Shown here: positions 1 through 8,510 of the stretch, in pieces
Layout of the letters: each line of letters opens with the position of its first letter
Position numbering within the stretch: the stretch's first letter is position 1
Source of the DNA: an uncultured Clostridia bacterium
GTDB taxonomy: Bacteria > Bacillota > Clostridia > Oscillospirales > Oscillospiraceae
Reading direction: 5' to 3'
Assembly: GCA_937858235.1 (NCBI GenBank)
Contig: CALLZZ010000011.1
Span: 1-37,785 of the forward strand
DNA length: 37,785 nucleotides
Position numbers and translations under genes: made by a program
The notes under the pieces: generated by a model
Databases searched by the model: none
What the model saw: only the letters and a program-made list of their open reading frames with translations
What the model was told of the DNA's origin: nothing

Positions 1-2988
1 GATTTCATGAGCGAAGCAGCGGCAAGAAACTGGTGCGAAAAGGCGGTAGAACCTTATACTATCAGCATCGAAGACTTTGCCAAGCGTGTCAAGGCATATA
101 TCGACCGCAGGGGAAACAATCACCATGTTGTATTTCTGGTGGACGAAATCGGTCAGTACATTGGCGACGACTCCAAGCTCATGCTCAATCTGCAAACCGT
201 AACCGAAGAGCTGGGTAAGGAGTGCATGGGCAAGGCATGGGTCATCGTGACCAGCCAGCAGGACATTGACTCCATCACCAAAGTCAAGGGCAATGATTTC
301 TCTAAAATTCAGGGACGGTTTGATACTCGTCTCTCCCTCTCTTCTGCCAATGTGGATGCTGTTATCAAGAAAAGAATCCTTGAAAAGACCGAACCGGCTG
401 CACAGTCGCTCCGGCTGCTCTACGAGCAGAAAGCAACGATCATCAAAAACCTGATAGTATTCAACGATACCGCAGAAAAGAAGCTGTACGCGAGTGCGGA
501 AGACTTTGCTGAGGTCTACCCCTTTGTGCCGTACCAGTTCAATCTACTGTCCAGCGTATTAACTTCTATCCGCACCCACGGGGCTTCCGGCAAGCACCTT
601 TCCGGTGGCGAGCGCTCCATGCTGGCGCTCTTCAAGGAGTCTGCGGTCAATGTCATGAACGAAGAGATAGGTGTCATTGTGCCCTTCCACCGCTTCTATG
701 ATGCGCTGGAAAACTTTCTGGATCACAGCCACAGCGGGGTCATCATCAGGGCTTATGACAACAGCTATATCAACCCGGAGAAAAAGGACCGAGATGTGTT
801 TGCTATCAATGTCCTCAAGACCCTCTTTATGATCAAGTATGTGCTGGAAATTGAGGCGAACATTGACAACATCACCAGCCTGATGATTGAAAATATCGAC
901 GATGACCGGATTGAGCTGAAAGGCCGTGTGGAGGAAGCGCTGAAGGTCCTGATGCGGCAGATGCTGATTCAGAAAAACGGCAGCATCTATGTCTTCCTAA
1001 CCGATGAGGAACAGGAAGTCAACAACGAGATCGAAAAGGAAAATGTCGAAACGCCGGAAATCATCACAAAGGTCGCGGAGATGATTTTTGAAGACATCTT
1101 CCCCGGCAAGCGCTACACCTACCCTGCATTCAATGGGCGCTATGCGTTCGGCTTCAATCAGTTTGTGGATGACCGCCCTTATAAGGCAAATCAGAACTAT
1201 GACATTGGCCTTCGCGTCCTGACTCCGTGGTATGACGGCAGCACGGACGATGGTACACTTCGGATGATGTCCGGTCAAGGCAGAGAAGTCCTTGTCGTTC
1301 TCCCCAATGATGCTGAGTTCCTGACGGAAATCCAAGCCTACCTGAAAATCGAAGGCTTCCTTCGGAAAAACACTTCCACACAGCTTGCCAAGTACGAGAC
1401 GATCAAAGAGGCAAAGCGTGTGGAAATGCGGGAGCGCAACCAAAACGCCAAGCTCTACCTGACCGAAGCACTGAAAGAAGCAACCATCTATGTAAATGGC
1501 GATGTTGTCCGCGTAAACGGGAAAGAAGTCAGCAGCCGGATCAATGAAGCCATTGGCCGGTTGGTGCAGACGGTTTACCACAAGCTTTCCTACATTGACG
1601 CACCGATGAGCGAGGCGGAGATCCGCAAGATGCTCCATCAGAGCAACCAGCTTGCCCTTTCTCTGGAAGGCGGCACAGAGAGCAATGCCCATGCGCTGGA
1701 TGATGTACAGGGCTTTATCGCTATGAATACGCGCAATCACATGAAAACTTCTATGAAGACGGTGAAGGATCGCTTCATGAAGGCTCCTTACGGCTTTGTG
1801 GAGGATGATGTGAATTGGCTGGTAGCGAGGCTCTTTAAGCGCGGCGACCTGTCTTTCACCGTCAACGGTGCAGCGGTCAGCCTGAATAATAAGACCGAGG
1901 AAGAGATCATCGGGTTTATCACCAAAAAAGCGTTTGCAGAAAAGCTCCTGATGGAAGAGCGCGTCCGTGTCAGCGATAAGGACAAAAAGGCTGTCCGGGA
2001 TGTGATGAAGGAAACCTTCGGCGCGGCCACTGCGGCGGAAGATGAAGATACCATCATGAAGAACTTCCAGCGTTACGCGCAAAACACGATTTATGAAATC
2101 GAGCGGCTGGAAGTCAATTACAAGCAATATCCCTATCCGGGCAAGCGTGTTTTGTCCAACGGGAAGGCGCTGATGCAGTCTGTCGTTCAGATTCAGTCTG
2201 CTTTGGACTTCTTTACAACCGTTTCCAAGAAGCGGGATGATTTCTTCGACTTTGCAGAGGACTACGAACCGGTCAAGACCTTCTTTGAGGGCGAACAATC
2301 CACAATTTTTGCCCGTGCGCTGGATATGCTTGCGATCTATGATGACAGCAAGACCTATATCGTCAACGATGAGCTGGAAAACATCGTCGCACAGATGCGC
2401 TCCATCACCCGGCAGGAAAAGCCCTATGCCAACATCCCGAAGCTTCCTGAACTACGGGAGCGGTTCATGTCCTGCTATGTGAAGATTTTGCAGCAGGAAT
2501 CCGCCCCTGTCATTGATTCGATTGATCAGGCTTGGAAGCGTGTTTTGGAGGTACTATCCACCAAGGAGTACAACGATCAGAAGAGAACGGCTTACTTTGA
2601 GAAGTTCCAAGAAATTCGGGATGGTGCCACCCATTGCAACAATGTCTCTACACTGAGAAGCTACGCAGACAAGGCCGATGCTCTGAAACTTCGGCTGCTC
2701 AATGAAATGGACGAGCTTGACCGCAAGCTGGCAAAGCAAAGAGCGGAGGAAGAGGCACGCCGTCAGGCAGAGGAAGCCAAGCAGAGCGGAAAGCCCTCAC
2801 CGGAAGTGACCGTTGCTCCTGCGCCGGTGAAAATCCGAAAGACAAAAAATGTCTCTATCAAGATGATGACGGGAACGGCCTCTTGGCGTCTGGAAAGCAA
2901 GGAGGACATTGACCGCTACATGGACAGCCTTCGGAAGTCGCTGGAAGCGCAACTGGACGAAGACACGATTGTCAATGTGGAGTTCTGA
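1..2988 (+). CDS. brxC: BREX system P-loop ATPase BrxC, 5'-truncated by the window edge
   Basis: This is the large AAA+-type ATPase of BREX phage defence, a cytoplasmic protein that works with the methylase PglX and the phosphatase-like PglZ. The frame is open to the first base, so the gene starts before the window; about 995 codons are visible and the family is usually near 1200, so roughly 200 N-terminal residues with the Walker A loop are missing. A Walker B motif (VVFLVDEIGQY) lies near visible residue 43, and a sensor-like segment (WVIVTSQQD) follows near residue 80. The C-terminus has a charged coiled coil (KQRAEEEARRQAEEAKQ) before a compact end. It is followed 15 bases later by pglX, as in BREX type 1 operons. 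The assignment rests on family resemblance plus the pglX-pglZ-brxL neighbourhood; the internal ATG at base 7 is not the real start. Confidence 0.93.
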   Translation, partial: DFMSEAAARNWCEKAVEPYTISIEDFAKRVKAYIDRRGNNHHVVFLVDEIGQYIGDDSKLMLNLQTVTEELGKECMGKAWVIVTSQQDIDSITKVKGNDFSKIQGRFDTRLSLSSANVDAVIKKRILEKTEPAAQSLRLLYEQKATIIKNLIVFNDTAEKKLYASAEDFAEVYPFVPYQFNLLSSVLTSIRTHGASGKHLSGGERSMLALFKESAVNVMNEEIGVIVPFHRFYDALENFLDHSHSGVIIRAYDNSYINPEKKDRDVFAINVLKTLFMIKYVLEIEANIDNITSLMIENIDDDRIELKGRVEEALKVLMRQMLIQKNGSIYVFLTDEEQEVNNEIEKENVETPEIITKVAEMIFEDIFPGKRYTYPAFNGRYAFGFNQFVDDRPYKANQNYDIGLRVLTPWYDGSTDDGTLRMMSGQGREVLVVLPNDAEFLTEIQAYLKIEGFLRKNTSTQLAKYETIKEAKRVEMRERNQNAKLYLTEALKEATIYVNGDVVRVNGKEVSSRINEAIGRLVQTVYHKLSYIDAPMSEAEIRKMLHQSNQLALSLEGGTESNAHALDDVQGFIAMNTRNHMKTSMKTVKDRFMKAPYGFVEDDVNWLVARLFKRGDLSFTVNGAAVSLNNKTEEEIIGFITKKAFAEKLLMEERVRVSDKDKKAVRDVMKETFGAATAAEDEDTIMKNFQRYAQNTIYEIERLEVNYKQYPYPGKRVLSNGKALMQSVVQIQSALDFFTTVSKKRDDFFDFAEDYEPVKTFFEGEQSTIFARALDMLAIYDDSKTYIVNDELENIVAQMRSITRQEKPYANIPKLPELRERFMSCYVKILQQESAPVIDSIDQAWKRVLEVLSTKEYNDQKRTAYFEKFQEIRDGATHCNNVSTLRSYADKADALKLRLLNEMDELDRKLAKQRAEEEARRQAEEAKQSGKPSPEVTVAPAPVKIRKTKNVSIKMMTGTASWRLESKEDIDRYMDSLRKSLEAQLDEDTIVNVEF

Positions 2989-3003
2989 TAGGAGGATGCG
3001 CCA

Positions 3004-6000
3004 ATGAATAAAACAGCCATAAAAAACTTTGCGATCTGGGCGCGGAATAAGCTCATCGCGGACATCCAGTACCGCGCCGGATTGATAGGAATCACAGCGG
3101 ACGGCATCAAGGACCCGCTACCGCAGTCTACCGGGACGATGGAGTTCTATGACATCGGGACTTCTGAGCCGTATGCAATCAGCGGCGAGGCAATCCCCCA
3201 GCGCAAGAAGCTGGTGGAGGTGATCCGCAAGAAAGAGAAAGACAGCAACTACGCCACAGCGTATAAGTACATTTTGGAAGAGGTCGCCTATACATGGTTC
3301 AACCGGCTGATCGCCATCCGCTTCATGGAGGTAAACGACTATCTTCCCTCCCATATCCGCGTCCTGTCCTCCGAGAGCGGCAAGATCGAGCCGGATTTGG
3401 TCACAACGCCCTTCGACGCAGAGCTGACCTTCACCTCTGCTGAGGAAGAGACTGTTCTGCGCTTGAAAACTGAGAACAAGCTGGACGAGCTGTTCCGGCT
3501 GCTGTTCATCAAGCAGTGTAACGCCTTGAACGAGATTCTTCCCGCCCTGTTTGAAAAGACCAGCGACTACACCGAACTGCTGCTAAATCTCTCGGTGGTG
3601 GATCAGGATGGTGTCGTGTATCATCTGACCCACGACATCCCGGAGCAGAACTTTGACATCACGCACCCTGATGAGGACGGAGAAGTAAAAGGTCAGGTGG
3701 AGATCATCGGCTGGCTGTACCAGTATTACAACACCGAGCCGAAAAACGCCGCCTTTGCCAAAAATGGAAAGATTACCAAAGAGGAAATCCCTGCCGTCAC
3801 CCAGCTCTTCACGCCGGACTGGATCGTCCGCTATATGGTGGAAAACAGCCTTGGCCGCATCTTCATCGACAAGCGGAAAGAACAGGGCGTTTATGCTGAC
3901 GGTCGTGGCTTGGAGGAAATGAGCTGGGATGAGGTTGAGGCAAAGCGCATTTCCAATGAAGAAGAAATCGCCGGTCAGATGGGCTGGAAGTATTATCTGC
4001 CGGAAGCTGCGCAGACCAAGGAAGTGCGCCAGCAGCTCGACGAAATCCAGATGCAGAGCGAATACAAGGATGTCCGGGACATCAAGGTCATCGACCCCTG
4101 CATGGGCAGCGGCCATATCTTGGTGTATGCCTTTGATGTGCTGATGCAGATGTACGAAAACGACGGGTACAGCCAGCGCGACGCGGCGCAGAACATCCTC
4201 GAACACAACCTCTATGGCTTGGACATTGACGAACGGGCGGCGCAGCTCGCCTACTTTGCCGTGATGATGAAGGCCCGCCAGTATGACCGGCGTATCTTCT
4301 CCCGCGGTATTCAGCCCCATGTCTATGCGATTGCCGAGAGCAACGGCATCGACACTTACACGCGGGACTATTTCACGAACAACGATCCGAAGCTGAAAAC
4401 GGCGCTGGACAGCATCATGAGCGACTTACACGATGCAAAGGAGTACGGCTCTATCCTGACGGTTGCGCCGGTGGACTTTGCCGCACTGTATACCCGTATG
4501 GATGATGTACAGAACGACATCAGCCTATATCGTGAATCTGCCCTGAACACCATCCTGCCGCTAATCCGAGTGGCGGAGATCATGGCACAGATATATGATG
4601 TGGTGGTGACGAATCCGCCGTATATGGGAGGCGGCAACATGGATGCCCGTCTCAGCGAGTTTGTGAAAAAGCACTACCCAGACAGTAAGAGCGACCTGTT
4701 TGCAGTGTTCATTGAACGATGCAGGCAGATGACGGGCAAGAACCGGTATCAGGCGATGATTACTCAGCACGCATGGATGTTCCTGTCCAGCTTTGAAAAA
4801 CTGCGGGCGAAACTGCTGCTGAAAGATACTGTCAACATGGCGCATCTCGGTCCGAGGGCGTTCGAGGAAATCGGCGGCGAGGTGGTGCAGACCACCAGCT
4901 TTGTGCTGCGCAACAGCCATATTGCAGACTACAAAGGCACCTACTGCCGCCTGATTGAACCGACAACTCAACGGGGCAAGGAGGATATGTTCCTTGCGGG
5001 GGAAAATCGTTATCTTATTCAGCAGACTTATTTCTATAAGATCCCCGGCGCACCGATTGCATATTGGATTAGCGACAACCTGTTTGAAGCATTCAACGAT
5101 AAGCATTTATCCGATTTCGCGCAAACGAAGCAGGGTTTTGCTACCGGTGACAATGATAAATTCTTGCGCTTTTGGCATGAGGTATCAAAAGTAAATTCCT
5201 CACTCTCTTCAATGGCGGACAAAAACGCAAAATGGTTCCCTTGCAATAAAGGTGGAAGTTATCGAAAATGGTACGGAAACAATATGTATGTGGCCAACTG
5301 GTACAATGATGGGGCGGAAATGCGAGCATTTTCAGGATCAGTTATTCGTAATCCTCAATTCTATTTCAAAAGAGGATTAACATGGTCCTCTCTCGCAAAT
5401 CAGTTGTCTTTAAGGTTTAGCCCGGAAGGTTATGTTTTTGAGTCGAAAGGCTCAATGTGTTTCGTAAATAATGATAAAGACTTATGGAGTATTTTAGGTT
5501 TATTAAACAGTAAAATTGCTGCATTTGCACTGACCGTTTTATCGCCAACACTGGATTTTCATGAGGGACCAATGCTAAAAGTCCCTGTAAAACTGCCATT
5601 AACACATGAACAAGTTGATAAGCTTGTTCATGAAAACATCAAATTAAGTAAAAGTGACTGGGATTCCTACGAAACCTCATGGGACTTCCAGCGTCACCCG
5701 CTTCTCGGCCCGGCTTTCCGTCTGGACGATGCCTACACAGCATGGAAAAACGAATGTGAACAACGCTTTTTGCAGCTCAAAGCCAACGAGGAAGAGCTAA
5801 ACCGCATCTTCATCGACATCTACGGCTTGCAGGATGAGCTGACCTCCGATGTGGCGGACAAGGATATTACTGTCCACCAGATCTTCGACACCAAAGACGA
5901 TATACCGGAGAATATGCAGGGCAGCAGCTATGTCCACACCAAGCGGGACGAGATTGTCTCACTGCTCTCCTACGCCGTGGGCTGTATGTTTGGACGCTAT

Positions 6001-6678
6001 TCGCTGGATGTGGACGGACTTGCCTATGCTGGCGGGGACTGGGATGCAAGCAAGTATAAAACTTTTCTGCCCGATCACGATGATGTAATCCCCATTACCG
6101 ACGAAGAATATCTGGAAGATGATATTATCGCTCGCCTGTGTGATTGGCTCAAAGCAGCTTACGGTTCTGACACCTTGGAGGAAAATCTGGACTTCATCGC
6201 CGGGGCGTTGGGCGGCAAGGGCAACAGCAGCCGTGAGATCATCCGCAGCTACTTCCTCAAAGATTTCTTCAAAGACCACTGCAAGAGCTATCAGAAGCGC
6301 CCGATTTATTGGCTGTTCGACAGCGGCAAGCAGAACGGCTTCAAGGCGCTGATCTACCTCCACCGCTACACGCCGGACACCATCGGCAACCTTCGTGTGG
6401 ATTACCTCCACAAGATGCAGCGGGTCTACGAGTCTGAAATTAACCGGATGCAGGACATGATTGACCACAGCACCAACACCCGCGAGGTGGCTGCTTCCAC
6501 CAAGCGGAAAGAAAAACTCCAAAAGCAGCTCAAGGAGTGCCGCGACTACGATGAGATGATCGCCCATCTCGCCCTGAGCCGCATCGAGCTGGACTTGGAT
6601 GACGGAGTAAAGGTCAACTACGAAAAAATCCAAACTGCCAGCGACGGAAAGAAATATCCGGTTCTGGCAAAGATATGA
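3004..6678 (+). CDS. pglX: BREX-1 adenine-specific DNA methyltransferase PglX
   Basis: PglX methylates adenine at a non-palindromic site and marks host DNA as self for BREX. The 1224-residue protein has the usual family length. The SAM-binding motif I (DPCMGSGH) lies near residue 365 and the catalytic NPPY motif near 537, the order of gamma-class N6-adenine methylases. Downstream is a region with type IIG-like specificity features (AYWISDNLFEAF, then QGFATGDNDKF), which should choose the target. A GGAGG ribosome site sits 7 bases before the ATG. Bases of about 5150-5660, inside the specificity region, are clearly AT-richer than the rest of the gene, which suggests replacement of the recognition domain by recombination. 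The gene is in one operon with brxC upstream and the small YjcQ-like gene 9 bases downstream. Confidence 0.95.
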   Translation: MNKTAIKNFAIWARNKLIADIQYRAGLIGITADGIKDPLPQSTGTMEFYDIGTSEPYAISGEAIPQRKKLVEVIRKKEKDSNYATAYKYILEEVAYTWFNRLIAIRFMEVNDYLPSHIRVLSSESGKIEPDLVTTPFDAELTFTSAEEETVLRLKTENKLDELFRLLFIKQCNALNEILPALFEKTSDYTELLLNLSVVDQDGVVYHLTHDIPEQNFDITHPDEDGEVKGQVEIIGWLYQYYNTEPKNAAFAKNGKITKEEIPAVTQLFTPDWIVRYMVENSLGRIFIDKRKEQGVYADGRGLEEMSWDEVEAKRISNEEEIAGQMGWKYYLPEAAQTKEVRQQLDEIQMQSEYKDVRDIKVIDPCMGSGHILVYAFDVLMQMYENDGYSQRDAAQNILEHNLYGLDIDERAAQLAYFAVMMKARQYDRRIFSRGIQPHVYAIAESNGIDTYTRDYFTNNDPKLKTALDSIMSDLHDAKEYGSILTVAPVDFAALYTRMDDVQNDISLYRESALNTILPLIRVAEIMAQIYDVVVTNPPYMGGGNMDARLSEFVKKHYPDSKSDLFAVFIERCRQMTGKNRYQAMITQHAWMFLSSFEKLRAKLLLKDTVNMAHLGPRAFEEIGGEVVQTTSFVLRNSHIADYKGTYCRLIEPTTQRGKEDMFLAGENRYLIQQTYFYKIPGAPIAYWISDNLFEAFNDKHLSDFAQTKQGFATGDNDKFLRFWHEVSKVNSSLSSMADKNAKWFPCNKGGSYRKWYGNNMYVANWYNDGAEMRAFSGSVIRNPQFYFKRGLTWSSLANQLSLRFSPEGYVFESKGSMCFVNNDKDLWSILGLLNSKIAAFALTVLSPTLDFHEGPMLKVPVKLPLTHEQVDKLVHENIKLSKSDWDSYETSWDFQRHPLLGPAFRLDDAYTAWKNECEQRFLQLKANEEELNRIFIDIYGLQDELTSDVADKDITVHQIFDTKDDIPENMQGSSYVHTKRDEIVSLLSYAVGCMFGRYSLDVDGLAYAGGDWDASKYKTFLPDHDDVIPITDEEYLEDDIIARLCDWLKAAYGSDTLEENLDFIAGALGGKGNSSREIIRSYFLKDFFKDHCKSYQKRPIYWLFDSGKQNGFKALIYLHRYTPDTIGNLRVDYLHKMQRVYESEINRMQDMIDHSTNTREVAASTKRKEKLQKQLKECRDYDEMIAHLALSRIELDLDDGVKVNYEKIQTASDGKKYPVLAKI

Positions 6679-6687
6679 GGTGTTGAT

Positions 6688-6993
6688 ATGACAATTAACA
6701 AATTGAAAGTAATGTTGAGTTTCATGCGCGAAATTAACGATGGAAATATGCCGAGCGCTGCCGATTATGGTATTACGAATAAAGAATTTTGGGAAATAAT
6801 TGATGCTTGTCAGGATGAGGGCTTGATAAAGGGCGCTCGATTTTCAAGAGGTGGTCAAGGTAATCCTATCCTTATGGCCTTTCTTGATGGGGTCACACTA
6901 ACTGTAAAAGGATTAGAATACCTTGACAGTCATTCGACAGCCATGAAGGCATATAAGGGTTTGAAGGAGTTACGAGATTGGCTTCCGTTTTAA
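6688..6993 (+). CDS. YjcQ-like small winged-helix-type protein
   Basis: This 101-residue protein resembles the YjcQ family, whose Bacillus member comes from a phage-related region and whose function is not established. The C-terminal part (LTVKGLEYLDSHS, then AYKGLKELRDWL) is the most typical portion; the N-terminal half looks like a small helix-turn-helix fold with a short beta hairpin (FSRGGQGNP). It starts 9 bases after pglX and ends 36 bases before the AlbA_2 gene start. It is AT-richer than both neighbours, so it looks like an insertion into the BREX operon and not a core component. Possible roles are an operon regulator or an accessory defence factor, but both are inference. I see no membrane segment or catalytic motif. 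Confidence 0.75.
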   Translation: MTINKLKVMLSFMREINDGNMPSAADYGITNKEFWEIIDACQDEGLIKGARFSRGGQGNPILMAFLDGVTLTVKGLEYLDSHSTAMKAYKGLKELRDWLPF

Positions 6994-7029
6994 TTTCAGC
7001 ATAAATCGAAATACAAGGAGGTGGTCGAG

Positions 7030-8505
7030 ATGACCGCAGAAGAGATTTTTGCCGGTGAATCTGAAAATGTCGAGTTCAAGAGCGAGATTCCATCCAAAAG
7101 CGAAAAATACATGAAGACCGTGGTGGCCTTTGCCAACGGCAAGGGCGGCAAACTGGTTTTCGGTGTGGAGAACGGCACATGGACTGTTACCGGCTTTTCC
7201 AAAGAGGAAGTCTTTCAGAAGATGGACGCGATCACCAATGCCATTTTCGATAGCTGCGAACCCAAGATCACCCCGAACATCGCGGTGCAGGAAATCGACG
7301 GGAAGGCAATTATCGTTGTTGAAATCATCCCCGGTATGCAGCGTCCCTACTATATCAAGAGCCAGGGCATCATGGAAGGCACCTATGTCCGTGTAGCAGG
7401 CACGACCCGCCATGCGGAGCGCTACCGTGTGCAGGAACTCATAATGGAGGGGACGAACCGTTCCTTTGACCAGATGGAGCGGGAACAGACGGTATCTGAG
7501 GAAGAGATTGCGGCCTTCTGTGAGAAGTTGTACCAACACGCGCTCAAGCTGGCCGAGACAGATACGGCACGGGAACAGATTCAAAAAGTTGGCAAAAATC
7601 AGTTGCTTTCATGGAAGCTGCTGGCGGAGCGTGACGGAGCTCACCACCCCACCAATGGGTATCTGCTTCTGAACGGCGACACGGCTGAGTTCCCGGATGC
7701 CGCCATCCAGTGCGCAGTATTCAAAGGGGTTGTGCGAGACATCTTCATTACTCGGAAAGAGTTTACCGGGCCGATATACGAGCAGATTGAGGATGCCTAC
7801 AACTTCGTGTTGCAGCACATCGACCTTGGTTCCCGCATTGAAGGGATTGCCCGTCAGGATTACTATGAGCTGCCGGTCAAGACCATCCGTGAAATGATCT
7901 CGAATGCCGTCTGCCACCGGAGCTACCTGACACCGGGAAAAATCCAAGTGGCGCTCTTTGATGACCGACTGGAAGTCACCTCTCCCGGTATGCTGGACAG
8001 TGAAATCACCATTGAAAAGATGAAATCCGGCCTCTCGAAGATTCGCAACCGTGGCATCGCAGCCGCCTTTTCCTACATGAACATCGTGGAGGCTTGGGGC
8101 AGTGGCATCCCGAAAATGTTCCGAGAAGCAAAGGAATACGGCCTTCGTGAGCCGGAACTGATTGATATGGGCAGCGATTTCCGCATCAATCTCTATCGTA
8201 AGGACGCGGTTACTGATCAGAATGGTGTCATTGACCCCAAAGCATCTGGCATCAGTGGCACCGATGGCACCGAAACTGGCACCAATGGCACCGGTTCCGA
8301 GCATAAACCTGATGGTAACGACAAAGCAATTATGCAAGCAATCCAAGAGAATCCGAAGATAACACAGAAAGATATTTGCGCAAAAACCGGTATTTCCTTG
8401 AGAACGGTAAAGCGCACTATGAGCGAACTTCAAAAGAGCGGGAAACTGCGGCGCGAGGGAACCAACAGAAACGGCTCGTGGGTAGTTATCAACCAAAAGG
8501 AGTAA
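7030..8505 (+). CDS. AlbA_2 (Schlafen-like) / GHKL-type ATPase / winged-helix regulator
   Basis: This 491-residue protein belongs to the COG2865-like group of putative transcriptional regulators. The N-terminus (residues about 1-125) is an AlbA_2 domain (ENVEFKSEIP, then VAFANGKGGKLVFGV). The middle has an ATPase-like segment (IREMISNAVCHRSY, then SPGMLDSEIT and EAWGSGIPKM, near residues 290-370). The end is a winged helix (KITQKDICAKTGISLRTVKR). A Gly-Thr-rich repeat linker joins the last two parts. I chose ATG 7030 because an AGGAGG site ends 7 bases upstream; the GTG at 7021 lies inside that site. It stands between pglX and pglZ, where many BREX operons carry accessory genes, and may regulate the operon or act as an extra defence factor. 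The domain call is firm, the role is not. Confidence 0.85.
   Translation: MTAEEIFAGESENVEFKSEIPSKSEKYMKTVVAFANGKGGKLVFGVENGTWTVTGFSKEEVFQKMDAITNAIFDSCEPKITPNIAVQEIDGKAIIVVEIIPGMQRPYYIKSQGIMEGTYVRVAGTTRHAERYRVQELIMEGTNRSFDQMEREQTVSEEEIAAFCEKLYQHALKLAETDTAREQIQKVGKNQLLSWKLLAERDGAHHPTNGYLLLNGDTAEFPDAAIQCAVFKGVVRDIFITRKEFTGPIYEQIEDAYNFVLQHIDLGSRIEGIARQDYYELPVKTIREMISNAVCHRSYLTPGKIQVALFDDRLEVTSPGMLDSEITIEKMKSGLSKIRNRGIAAAFSYMNIVEAWGSGIPKMFREAKEYGLREPELIDMGSDFRINLYRKDAVTDQNGVIDPKASGISGTDGTETGTNGTGSEHKPDGNDKAIMQAIQENPKITQKDICAKTGISLRTVKRTMSELQKSGKLRREGTNRNGSWVVINQKE
8248..8295 (+). repeat. In-frame 9-bp imperfect tandem repeat in the AlbA_2 gene
   Basis: Five units beginning GGCAYC lie in a row (9, 9, 12, 9 and 9 bases) and encode a Gly-Ile/Thr-rich linker (GISGTDGTETGTNGTG). 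Unit lengths are multiples of three, so copy-number change would alter linker length and not the frame. The linker separates the ATPase-like part from the C-terminal winged helix. Confidence 0.8.
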
Positions 8506-8510
8506 ACGGC

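Noticed and set aside
997..2298. 433-codon - strand frame antisense to brxC
   Set aside because: Shadow of the brxC coding sequence without ribosome site or family match.
8376..8510. Upstream extension of pglZ
   Set aside because: It overlaps the AlbA_2 gene end; a clear ribosome site places the start at 8511.
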